Origin: Telmatospirillum sp.
GTDB lineage: Bacteria > Pseudomonadota > Alphaproteobacteria > Rhodospirillales > Magnetospirillaceae
Length of the DNA stretch: 63,635 nucleotides
Reading direction: 5' to 3'
NCBI GenBank assembly: GCA_009712185.1
Contig: WASQ01000100.1
Location: forward strand, 41,884 to 105,518
Shown here: one piece after another, positions 8,797-16,536 of the stretch
Layout of the letters: the number at the start of each line of letters is the position of its first letter
Position numbering within the stretch: the first letter of the stretch is position 1
Program-made: the position numbers and the translations under genes
The notes under the pieces: generated by a model
Told to the model about the DNA's origin: nothing
Database searches by the model: none
Seen by the model: the letters and a program-made list of their open reading frames with translations, nothing else

Positions 8797-10896
8797 ATGA
8801 CCTCACTCAACGTCGCCCTGAGTTCCGCCGTCAGTTCGCTTCTCGTCATCGAGAAGCAGATGGGCGTGACCTCGAACAATATTGCCAACGCCAATACGGT
8901 CGGATACTCCCAGGAATCGGTCATCCTCGGGTCGTCCGTTTCGGGCGGCTATGGCACCGGCGTTTCCGATCTCGGTACGACCAGCAATGTCGACCAGTTT
9001 CTCCTGGCGGCCATGCAGAGCGCCTCGACCGCGTCCTCGCAATCCAGTGCCTATAGCAAGCTTTATCAGAATCTGCAGAACGCTCTCGGGACCATTACCA
9101 CCAATACAACGGGCGGAAATGATCTGGCGTCCCAGATGAGTACGCTGGAATCGGCGCTGACGACCCTGGCGACGACGCCCAACGACAAGGCCCTGGACTC
9201 GAAGGTCGTTCAGGCTCTCGGAAATCTGACCGCCAATCTGCGGTCCATTTCGTCGCAGATCCAGAGCCTTCGGACCACGGCGGACGCCAACATCTCCTCG
9301 ATCGTCACCGATGCCAACAACCAGCTCAACACGATCAATGGGATCAACAAGCAGATCGCCGTTGCGCGCGGACAGGGGCAGCCGACGGCGGCGCTTGAGG
9401 ATCTGCGCAACAACGCGCTGACGGCCCTGACATCTGATCTCGGCGTCAATGCCTATGTCAATGCCAACGATCAGATGCAGATCTTCACCACCAGCGGCGT
9501 CCCGCTGCTGGTGGGGGACGGTGTCATTCCCATCTCGCATACCGCGGTGTCGATCAGTTCGACCACGTCCTACGCCAATGGCACGATCAACGGGATCATG
9601 GTCGGCAATACCGATATCACCTCGTCGATCGGGTCGGGATCTCTGGCGGCCAATATCCAGATGCGCGATACGGAACTTCCCAACGCGCAGAGCGCCCTGG
9701 ATACGCTGGCTCAGAATGTGACCGGCGTGCTGAACGCCATTTCGAACCAGGGGTCGGCCAATCCGCCGCCGTCGACGCTGACCAGCGCGACCGGGACCAG
9801 CTTTGCCGCCACGGACGCGGTGACACCGTCCGCCAACCTGAAGATCCGGGTGGCGATGGTCGACGGTTCCGGAAATGTGCAGAGTTACAGAGACATCGAT
9901 CTCAGTTCCGCGACCTCCGTCGGCGGTCCGTCTCCCAGCGTCGTCAGCCTGATCAATGCAGCCTTCGGCGGACCGCCTCCGACGGTCGCCAGTCTCAACG
10001 GGTCGGGACAACTGGTGCTGTCCTCCACCACCACGGGGCAGGGAATCGCGGTCTCCACCATCAGCGGGACCTTGAGCGGCGCCGGCTCGACCTCAGCCAC
10101 CAATTTCTCGTCCTTTTTCCATCTGAATGACGTGGTGACCGGAGGTAATTCGGCTTCGACCATTTCGGTCAACAGCACGCTTCTTCAGAACTCCTATCTG
10201 TTCCCGACGGGCACGCTCAATACCACGAACACCGGAACGCCGCCTTTCTCGGGCATCGGCGCCTCGGATGGCACGACCGCGACGGCGATTGCCAACGCGC
10301 TGCTCGGCACCCAGACCTTCAACTCCGGCACGGCGACCGGAACCCTGACCCAGCAGAGCGCCACGGCCGCGCTTGGCCTGACCGGCACCTTCACCATCCA
10401 TGGATCGACCGGGCAGGTGACGATCGCCGTCTCCCCGACGGACTCGCTTTCCACCATCGCAAGCAACATCACGGCCGCCGCGGGCGGAACCGGGATCACC
10501 GCCAAGGTCGTCGGCACAGGGAGCTACCAGCTCCAGATCGGAGGGGGCGGGACCTCTGTCTCCTTCACCAACAACAGCGGCAGCGTCCTCTCCAGTCTGG
10601 GACTGGCGAGCAACCCCACCGGTTATCTGGGATCGACCACCACGACCCTGGCCGGCTACGCCTCGGCGATCATCTCGGATGTCGCGTCCCGCGCTTCGAC
10701 CGCCTCGACCGACGCCACAAACAAGACGACGACGCTTAACACGCTGAAAAACAACCTGAGCTCCCAGTCGGGTGTGAACACCGACGAGGAAACCGCCAAG
10801 CTGACCCAGTTGCAGAGCGCCTATTCGGCGTCGGCCCGCGTGGTGAGCACGGTGCAGGCGATGTTCAACGCCCTGATCAGCGCTGTCAGCGCCTAA
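8797..10896 (+). CDS. flgK: flagellar hook-associated protein 1, FlgK
   Basis: FlgK forms the first ring of the hook-filament junction. The 699-residue product has the N-terminal D0 signature (MGVTSNNIANANTVGYSQE) and the matching C-terminal helix (SAYSASARVVSTVQAMFNAL). Inserted between them is a long Ser/Thr/Gly-rich region. Residues about 517-605 form a flagellin-IN-like module (TFTI..., DSLSTIASNI, VSFTNNSGSVLSSLGL) that is also present in the adjacent FlgL. It is larger than the Salmonella protein (about 550). It sits 21 bp after flgN and 12 bp before flgL. Confidence 0.95.
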   Translation: MTSLNVALSSAVSSLLVIEKQMGVTSNNIANANTVGYSQESVILGSSVSGGYGTGVSDLGTTSNVDQFLLAAMQSASTASSQSSAYSKLYQNLQNALGTITTNTTGGNDLASQMSTLESALTTLATTPNDKALDSKVVQALGNLTANLRSISSQIQSLRTTADANISSIVTDANNQLNTINGINKQIAVARGQGQPTAALEDLRNNALTALTSDLGVNAYVNANDQMQIFTTSGVPLLVGDGVIPISHTAVSISSTTSYANGTINGIMVGNTDITSSIGSGSLAANIQMRDTELPNAQSALDTLAQNVTGVLNAISNQGSANPPPSTLTSATGTSFAATDAVTPSANLKIRVAMVDGSGNVQSYRDIDLSSATSVGGPSPSVVSLINAAFGGPPPTVASLNGSGQLVLSSTTTGQGIAVSTISGTLSGAGSTSATNFSSFFHLNDVVTGGNSASTISVNSTLLQNSYLFPTGTLNTTNTGTPPFSGIGASDGTTATAIANALLGTQTFNSGTATGTLTQQSATAALGLTGTFTIHGSTGQVTIAVSPTDSLSTIASNITAAAGGTGITAKVVGTGSYQLQIGGGGTSVSFTNNSGSVLSSLGLASNPTGYLGSTTTTLAGYASAIISDVASRASTASTDATNKTTTLNTLKNNLSSQSGVNTDEETAKLTQLQSAYSASARVVSTVQAMFNALISAVSA

Positions 10897-10908
10897 AGGA
10901 GAAAGATC

Positions 10909-12117
10909 ATGACCAGGGTTTCGACCTTGCAGATGAACAGTCTCGTTGTCGGCTCGGCGATGAATTCCCAGTCGCAATATGCCCAGGCGGTGACGCAGGA
11001 GGCATCGGGGCTGGTCGCGTCGGATTTCGGGACCCTCGGCGGTTCCGCCAGCAGCGAGATGCTGAATTTCCAGCATGGGATCGAGCAGGCGCAAACCTGG
11101 GCCTCGGATGCCACCACCATCGGCAACCGGACACAATCGATGTACAGCGCCATCGGCAACATGGTCAACACCATGTCCAGCCTCGAAAGCAAGATCAGCG
11201 CGGTCATGGCGTCAACCGACACATCGACGCTGGGGGCTGCCGTCCAGTCGCTTCAGCAGACCCTGGTCAGTCAGATGAATACCCAGGACTCCGGGGGATA
11301 TCTGTTCGCCGGCACCAATTCCGGAACGGCTCCCGTGTCTCTGGCCGGATATCCCGCCGCCGGTTTCACCGCCGGGGCGTCGGATACCAGCTACTACACC
11401 GGCAATACCGCCGTGCTGTCGGTCCGGGTTTCGCCTCAGCAGTCCGTCAGCTATGGCGTGACCGGCGACAATCCCGCGTTCGAGCAGGCCATGCGCGCTG
11501 TGCAGGCGACTATCCAGGCGGCCAATCTGACCTCGACGACGATCAACGGATCGCTGACCTCCACCAGCCCCACCGCCGCCACCAGCGTGGCGGCCGGGAC
11601 CTTCACCATCAACGGCGGCGGCACCGTGACCGTCAATGCGGGTGATTCGTTGCAAACAATTGCCGGGGCCATCAATGCCGCTGCCGGCGCTACGGGCGTG
11701 ACGGCCCACGTCGTCGGCAACAACGGCGTTTATTCCCTCCAGGTCTCAAGCGGCAGCAGTGCGGCGCTGACCTTCACGAACGGCACGGGAACCGCGCTTT
11801 CGAACCTGGGACTGTCCAACAGCACCTTCACCCAGGCGGTTCAGACGCAGTTGAAGGCGGCCTATGGTGTGGCGACGACGGCGGTCACCAACTTGTCGAA
11901 CCTTCAGGAAACAGTGGCCTCTGCCTCGTCGCAGTTGAAATCGGCCGGTACCCAGCAGACCACCTATGTGACCTACCTCCAGAATTCCCTGTCCAGCGTC
12001 AAGGATGTCGACACCGCGCAGGCGGCGGCCAAAGTATCGCAGTATCAGACGCAGCTTCAGGCCTCTTATCTGGCGGTGTCACAGATCTCGAAGCTCAACC
12101 TGGCCCAGTATCTGTAA
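10909..12117 (+). CDS. flgL: flagellar hook-associated protein 3, FlgL
   Basis: FlgL is the second junction protein, joining FlgK to the flagellin filament. The 402-residue product starts MTRVSTLQMNSLVV and ends with the coiled flagellin-type helix (QTQLQASYLAVSQISKLNL). The stretch GYLFAGTNSGTAPV corresponds to the FlgL core motif. Residues about 214-304 hold a flagellin-IN-like domain similar to that in FlgK, which explains the extra length over the usual 300 or so. It is the last gene of the operon, followed by a bidirectional terminator at 12290-12326. Confidence 0.93.
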   Translation: MTRVSTLQMNSLVVGSAMNSQSQYAQAVTQEASGLVASDFGTLGGSASSEMLNFQHGIEQAQTWASDATTIGNRTQSMYSAIGNMVNTMSSLESKISAVMASTDTSTLGAAVQSLQQTLVSQMNTQDSGGYLFAGTNSGTAPVSLAGYPAAGFTAGASDTSYYTGNTAVLSVRVSPQQSVSYGVTGDNPAFEQAMRAVQATIQAANLTSTTINGSLTSTSPTAATSVAAGTFTINGGGTVTVNAGDSLQTIAGAINAAAGATGVTAHVVGNNGVYSLQVSSGSSAALTFTNGTGTALSNLGLSNSTFTQAVQTQLKAAYGVATTAVTNLSNLQETVASASSQLKSAGTQQTTYVTYLQNSLSSVKDVDTAQAAAKVSQYQTQLQASYLAVSQISKLNLAQYL

Positions 12118-12289
12118 CCGGCATCGGGGCTGCGGTATCGGTGTCCGTTCGCGAGGAAAGAGTCCCCCAGGGATCGACGGTGCGGACGGGCGCCGGCACC
12201 TGCCGGGCCCGGCGTCGGAGCGGGCGGAAAAAAATGCCGCCCTCGATCCGACGATCACGGGCGCCTGATCCGGAATCCATGAAAAACAG

Positions 12290-12326
12290 CCCACTCCGCC
12301 CGTCCGGACGGAGTGGGTAATTTTTT
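12290..12326 (+). terminator. bidirectional terminator between flgL and flgH
   Basis: CCCACTCCG and CGGAGTGGG form a perfect 9-bp stem around a 10-nt loop. On the plus strand it is followed by TAATTTTTT. On the minus strand the stem is followed by CTGTTTTTC, so it can also end the leftward flgF-G-A-H transcript. The rest of 12118-12371 holds no supported gene. Confidence 0.85.
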
Positions 12327-12371
12327 CCGCTGAAGGGAGGTCCCCCCTCTGGCCGTCCTTTGGTGAGGACG

Positions 12372-13130
12372 TCAGAAGGGCGCCACGACGTCGAAGATCT
12401 GCTGTCCGTAACGGGGCTGCTGAATATCGTTGAGCGTGCCCCGGCCGCCGTAGGTGATCCGGGCTTCGGCGATCTTGTCCGACGTGATTGTATTGGTTGA
12501 GGAAATGTCCTCGATCCGGATGATTCCCTGGACCGACAGTTCCCGCATGTCGCCATTGACGCGCAGTTCCTGCTTACCGGCGATGACCAGATTGCCGTTG
12601 GGCAGTTTCTGCACGACGGTGGCCGCGAGGTTGATCGTCACCTGCTCGGCGCGCGCCATGGATCCATTGCCGGTCATGCCGCTGGAGCTGCCGAAACTGA
12701 ACAGATTGGACGAACTCGCGCCGCCGAAGACGTGTCCTATGCTTTTTTCGAGGCCGAGGAACGTGAAGCTCGGGTTGGCGGCCTCGGAACTGTTCGTCGC
12801 GGTGGTGGGCTTGTTGCTGAGCGCGCCGCTCTCGTTGATGTTCACCGAGACCGGCAGGATGTCGCCGATTTCGGTCGCCCGCTGGTCCTTGAAGACCGCG
12901 CGGGCGCCCCGGCGCCACAACGAGTTCGTTCCCGAGGGCGCGGCGGTCGGGGTGGGCATGGGCATGCTGACCGGCTGATAGTTGGGCGTCTGGGTCGGAT
13001 CCTGGATCCTCGACACCTGGGGCTTTTCGCCGATTTCCGACATGCGTTCGAAGAAGTTGCAGCCACTGACCATCGCCGTCGCCGACAACAGAAGGGCGGC
13101 TTTGAAAGTGAAGGAGCGCGCGTGGGACAT
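12372..13130 (-). CDS. flgH: flagellar L-ring lipoprotein FlgH
   Basis: FlgH forms the outer-membrane L-ring around the rod. The 252-residue product begins with a lipoprotein signal ending at a lipobox (MVSGC), so it should be processed and lipidated. The motifs SLWRRGARAVFKDQRA and DILPVSVNINESG and the C-terminal RGTLNDIQQPRYGQ segment are typical of the family. I chose the ATG at 13130, preceded by GAGG; a TTG at 13145 overlapping the flgA stop is possible. It is the last gene of flgF-flgG-flgA-flgH; flgI, which often follows, is absent here. Confidence 0.95.
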   Translation of the reverse strand: MSHARSFTFKAALLLSATAMVSGCNFFERMSEIGEKPQVSRIQDPTQTPNYQPVSMPMPTPTAAPSGTNSLWRRGARAVFKDQRATEIGDILPVSVNINESGALSNKPTTATNSSEAANPSFTFLGLEKSIGHVFGGASSSNLFSFGSSSGMTGNGSMARAEQVTINLAATVVQKLPNGNLVIAGKQELRVNGDMRELSVQGIIRIEDISSTNTITSDKIAEARITYGGRGTLNDIQQPRYGQQIFDVVAPF

Positions 13131-13141
13131 GATGCTGATCC

Positions 13142-14104
13142 TCAATTCGCGAGGGCGGTCGCCCCATTCATCGAGACGCTGACGAGGTTGGTGCCCTCAA
13201 TCCGGCCTTCGACGGTCAGGTTGCTATGGCTGTTCGTGACACGGATGACGTCGCCGACGCTTCCCTGCTCGACGGCATGGCCCTGGGTCGACAGCGACAT
13301 CGTCCCCGACTTCAGAACCATGGTCACCAGCGCTCCGCGCAGAACTGCCAAAGGCTTCTGAATGTCGGCGGTCGAAACCATCTGGCCCGGGCGGAGCATC
13401 TGACGCGGCGTGTAGCCGATCATCTGGCTGGCGTCGGTGATGACGTCGCGGCGCACATTGTCCTCGCGCACACGGTTCCAGGTGATGTCCTGCTTCGTGA
13501 TCACGTCACCCCGATTGACCGGATGCGACAGAACAGGAACCTCGGTGGTCTGAAAAACGCGGCCGGCGAGGCGGATGCGGGTCGCCGAAGGAGAGTTTAC
13601 GGGGGCTTCCACCGTGACGGTGAAGCGCTTGTAGCGCTGATCGTAAAGAACGTCCCTGACACCGATCTGCGCATTGGCGCCGACCGGGACGACCAGGGTG
13701 GCCGTCCGGTTGGCAAGCTCGATCTGCGCATCGGCGGGCACGCCCTGGTCGGCGAGCGCCGCCAGGATCTCCATCTCGATCTGGTCGTGGGAGATCGTGA
13801 CGCCCGACCGCTCCACCACCGACTGTTCGAACGCGTTTTGCGGCTGCCAGTCGATCCGGTTGGTCACCGCCACCCTCTGCAGCCATTCCGCGTCCAGGAT
13901 CGCCCGCCGCCCGGGCGCCGGAGACCGGGCGATGGCGGTGTCGGCCTTGGATCCGACGTTGTCGAACAGATCGCCCAGCTTCAGGATGTCGCCGTCCACC
14001 ACGACATTGTTGCGCAGAACGGCGGTCCCGGCCAGCGCCGGTGCGGCGGCGAGACTGACGGCAAATCCGGCGGCGACGGTAAGGGCAAACGCGAAACGCT
14101 TCAT
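13142..14104 (-). CDS. flgA: flagellar P-ring assembly chaperone FlgA
   Basis: FlgA is the periplasmic chaperone for P-ring assembly. The 320-residue product has a clear Sec signal peptide ending near ALAG (about residue 26). A SAF-like region follows at about residues 185-260 (HPVNRGDVITKQDI, then the RQMLRPGQMVSTADIQKP stretch). The C-terminal end (QGHAVEQGSVGDVIRV) is the conserved tail. It is longer than the enteric protein (about 220), as in Caulobacter. It lies 28 bp after flgG and slightly before flgH. Confidence 0.95.
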   Translation of the reverse strand: MKRFAFALTVAAGFAVSLAAAPALAGTAVLRNNVVVDGDILKLGDLFDNVGSKADTAIARSPAPGRRAILDAEWLQRVAVTNRIDWQPQNAFEQSVVERSGVTISHDQIEMEILAALADQGVPADAQIELANRTATLVVPVGANAQIGVRDVLYDQRYKRFTVTVEAPVNSPSATRIRLAGRVFQTTEVPVLSHPVNRGDVITKQDITWNRVREDNVRRDVITDASQMIGYTPRQMLRPGQMVSTADIQKPLAVLRGALVTMVLKSGTMSLSTQGHAVEQGSVGDVIRVTNSHSNLTVEGRIEGTNLVSVSMNGATALAN

Positions 14105-14132
14105 GATCCTGACCTTTGTATGCAGAGGACGG

Positions 14133-14921
14133 TTAAGACTTCAACTGGGACGTGGTCTGCATCATGTTGTCGGCCGTCTGAATGACCTTGGAGTTCATCT
14201 CATAGGCCCGCTGGGCGCTGATGAGATTGGTCATCTCGGACACGGAATTGACGTTGGATCCTTCGAGCCAACCCTGAAGGATCGAGCCGAATCCGGGGCT
14301 TCCGGGCGTGGCGGAGATGGGGCCGCCGGAGGACGCGGTCTGCAGGAACAGATTGTTGCCCTCCGCCTCTAGACCCGCCTCGTTGGGGAAGTTGGCGAGC
14401 TGGATCTGTCCCACGACGGAGGCCGTGTTCTGCCCGTCAATGGTCACGGAGACCTGTCCCGCGCTGTTGATCGTGGTGCTGACCGCGTTGGACGGGATGG
14501 TGATGCCGGGGAGAACGGTGTAGCCGGTGGCGGTGATGAGCTGGCCCTGGGGGCTCAACTGGAACGTGCCGTCCCGGGTATAGGCGGTGCTTCCGTTCGG
14601 AAGCTGGATCTGGAAATAACCTTTGCCCTGGATGGCGACGTCCAGCGTGTTGTTGGTGTTGTTCATCGGCCCCTGTTCGGTGACGCGGTAGACGGATGTC
14701 GTCTTGACGCCGAGTCCGAGTTGGACGCCCGAAGGAACGATGGTGTTGTTGTCCGAGGAAAATGTGCCGACGCGCTGCAGGTTCTGGTACAGCAGGTCGG
14801 TGAACTCGGGAAGCCGCCGGCTGTAGGCGGTCGTGTTCATGTTGGCGATGTTGTTGGAGATCACTTCCACATGGGTCTGCTGTGCCTGCATTCCCGTGGC
14901 GGCGATGTTCATGGCCCTCAT
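14133..14921 (-). CDS. flgG: flagellar distal rod protein FlgG
   Basis: FlgG forms the distal rod. The 262-residue length is standard. The product starts MRAMNIAATGMQAQQ and contains VISNNIANMNTTAYSRR, the rod-protein signature, then IQGKGYFQIQLPNG and the C-terminal SEMTNLISAQRAYEMNSK. It lies 15 bp downstream of flgF in the same transcript. Confidence 0.97.
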   Translation of the reverse strand: MRAMNIAATGMQAQQTHVEVISNNIANMNTTAYSRRLPEFTDLLYQNLQRVGTFSSDNNTIVPSGVQLGLGVKTTSVYRVTEQGPMNNTNNTLDVAIQGKGYFQIQLPNGSTAYTRDGTFQLSPQGQLITATGYTVLPGITIPSNAVSTTINSAGQVSVTIDGQNTASVVGQIQLANFPNEAGLEAEGNNLFLQTASSGGPISATPGSPGFGSILQGWLEGSNVNSVSEMTNLISAQRAYEMNSKVIQTADNMMQTTSQLKS

Positions 14922-14936
14922 GGTCTCGGTCCCTTC

Positions 14937-15680
14937 TTACGCGGTCTGCTGCGATTGCGACAGCACGGGCATGGCCTTCATCTGCCGGTCGTGCTCGTTC
15001 TGGATAAGGTTCTGGATGCTCTCGTAATTGCGCATGATGGTCAGCATGTGGGTCATTTCGACCACCGGCTGGACGTTCGATTCCTCCAGCATTCCCTGCG
15101 AAACATTGGCGGTGTCCGCCACGTTCGCGGTCTGGGCGGTCTGATAGGTGCCGTCTCCGACGGCGCGCAATTCCTGGTCATTGTCGAAGGTGACGACCTT
15201 CAGCTTTCCGATCATGCCGTTCTCGGTCGAGACGGTGCCGTCGCCCGCCACGGAGACCTCGGCCTCGTTGGGCGCCAGCACGATCGGCGTGTCGTTCTGC
15301 TGGAGAACCGGCAGTCCGGCCGAATTGACGACCATCCCGTTCTCGTCCAAACGGAAATGACCGTCTCGGGTGTAGCGGGGGCCGGCCGGGGTATCGACAG
15401 TGAAATAGCCGTCGCCATGGATGGCGATATCGAGCGGCGCATCGGTCTTTTTCGCCGGGCCTTCGCGGGTGTCGCGAAGGGTTCCGACGTCGCGGACATA
15501 GGAGACCTGACGGCCGAAGGGGGTCGTGTCGGATTTCGTCTTCACCAGATAGTCGGTGAACATCACCTGCTGGTCCTTGAACGCCGGCGTGTTGGCATTG
15601 GCGAGGTTGTTCGCGACAACCTCGAGCTGGCGCCACAGGGCGGTCTGGCGGGACAGGGCGACGTAAGACGTGTTTTCCAT
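14937..15680 (-). CDS. flgF: flagellar proximal rod protein FlgF
   Basis: FlgF is a rod subunit. The 247-residue product has the N-terminal helix LEVVANNLANANTPAFKDQ, the IHGDGYFTVDTPAG segment and the C-terminal rod helix (VVEMTHMLTIMRNYES). It is the first gene of the leftward flgF-flgG-flgA-flgH operon, directly downstream of a sigma-54-type promoter at 15719-15734. In Caulobacter the equivalent flgF operon is also sigma-54 dependent. Confidence 0.96.
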   Translation of the reverse strand: MENTSYVALSRQTALWRQLEVVANNLANANTPAFKDQQVMFTDYLVKTKSDTTPFGRQVSYVRDVGTLRDTREGPAKKTDAPLDIAIHGDGYFTVDTPAGPRYTRDGHFRLDENGMVVNSAGLPVLQQNDTPIVLAPNEAEVSVAGDGTVSTENGMIGKLKVVTFDNDQELRAVGDGTYQTAQTANVADTANVSQGMLEESNVQPVVEMTHMLTIMRNYESIQNLIQNEHDRQMKAMPVLSQSQQTA

Positions 15681-15718
15681 AACGCGGAAATCCTGCGAAG
15701 TTGGACGCCGAAATCCAA

Positions 15719-15734
15719 TGCAGGATGTGTGCCA
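15719..15734 (-). promoter_or_regulatory. sigma-54 (-24/-12) promoter of the flgF operon
   Basis: Read on the minus strand, TGGCACA-CATC-CTGCA matches the sigma-54 consensus with one mismatch. GG and GC are exactly 10 bases apart. It ends 39 bp before the flgF start codon. The element closely resembles the one before flgD, including the shared CTGCA in the -12 box. Confidence 0.78.
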
Positions 15735-15886
15735 TCTTTTAGAAAGATCTGTAATCTATTGATATTGCTTATTTTTGCCAATTCGGGACGGCGGTGGCGG
15801 GCGGTTGGGGAATTGGGTGCCGGGTAGTTATTGCCCGGTCCCCGAGGCCTTGTTATGGTTCCCCGGGGATGCATTTTCGGGTGCTA

Positions 15887-15901
15887 TCAACCAGTTGTTA
15901 A
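15887..15901 (+). promoter_or_regulatory. near-perfect CtrA site upstream of fliL
   Basis: TCAA-CCAGTTG-TTAA matches the CtrA full-site consensus TTAA-N7-TTAA at 7 of 8 positions and has the favoured TTAACC extension. It lies 71 bp before the fliL start, where a CtrA-activated promoter would fit. fliL-fliM is a CtrA target in Caulobacter. Confidence 0.45.
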
Positions 15902-15910
15902 CCGCCGAAG

Positions 15911-15923
15911 CCTACTGTGTAGG
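15911..15923 (+). promoter_or_regulatory. small inverted repeat in fliL leader
   Basis: CCTAC-TGT-GTAGG is a perfect 5-bp inverted repeat 49 bp before the fliL start, resembling in arms and position the element before flgD at 5432-5447. Function unknown. Confidence 0.25.
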
Positions 15924-15972
15924 TTGACGAACTCCAGGCGCCGGGCGAGGTGCCTTGCGAGGATGGAGTATC

Positions 15973-16521
15973 ATGGCCGAAGACCTGGAAGAAGACTTTG
16001 AAGAAGGCGAAGGCTCCGACGAACAGGAGGCGTCATCGTCGGGGCAGGAAGGTGGTTCAAAGAAGAAACGGCTGATCCTCATCCTCGTCGTTGTCGCCAT
16101 TCTGGCGGTTGTCGGCGTTGCCGCCGGTCTTTACTTCTCGGGACTGCTCGATCCGCTGCTGCATTCCTCCAAGACGGAGAGGCATGCGGAGGAGGAGAAG
16201 CCCAAGGAAGTGCATGCGGCGGTCTTCTATGACCTGCCGGAAATCCTCGTGAATTTGAATTCCGCCGGGCGCAAGCAGAACTTTCTCAAGATCCGCATCA
16301 GCCTCGAACTCGACAGCCCGCTTGATGTCTCGAAGGTCGAGGCGGTGATGCCGCGGATCATCGACAACTTCCAGGTCTATCTTCGCGAACTCCGGATCGA
16401 GGATCTTCAGGGCTCCGCCGGGATGTTGCGCCTGCGCGAGGAGCTTCTGACCCGCGTCAACAACGCGGTCAAGCCGGCGAAGGTCAATGACGTTCTGTTC
16501 AAGGAAATGCTGGTTCAGTGA
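15973..16521 (+). CDS. fliL: flagellar basal-body-associated protein FliL
   Basis: FliL is an inner-membrane protein that supports stator function. The 182-residue product has an acidic cytoplasmic N-terminus, one membrane segment at about residues 34-56 after a KKKR positive patch, and a periplasmic domain with the conserved LVNLNSAGRKQNFLKIRISL region (DLPEILV before it). The start is the ATG at 15973 (ATGGCCGAAG), preceded by GAGGATGGAG; an upstream in-frame ATG at 15955 has a weaker context. It leads an operon with fliM, placed 16 bp downstream. Confidence 0.95.
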   Translation: MAEDLEEDFEEGEGSDEQEASSSGQEGGSKKKRLILILVVVAILAVVGVAAGLYFSGLLDPLLHSSKTERHAEEEKPKEVHAAVFYDLPEILVNLNSAGRKQNFLKIRISLELDSPLDVSKVEAVMPRIIDNFQVYLRELRIEDLQGSAGMLRLREELLTRVNNAVKPAKVNDVLFKEMLVQ

Positions 16522-16536
16522 CGGGTGGGGGCCGCG

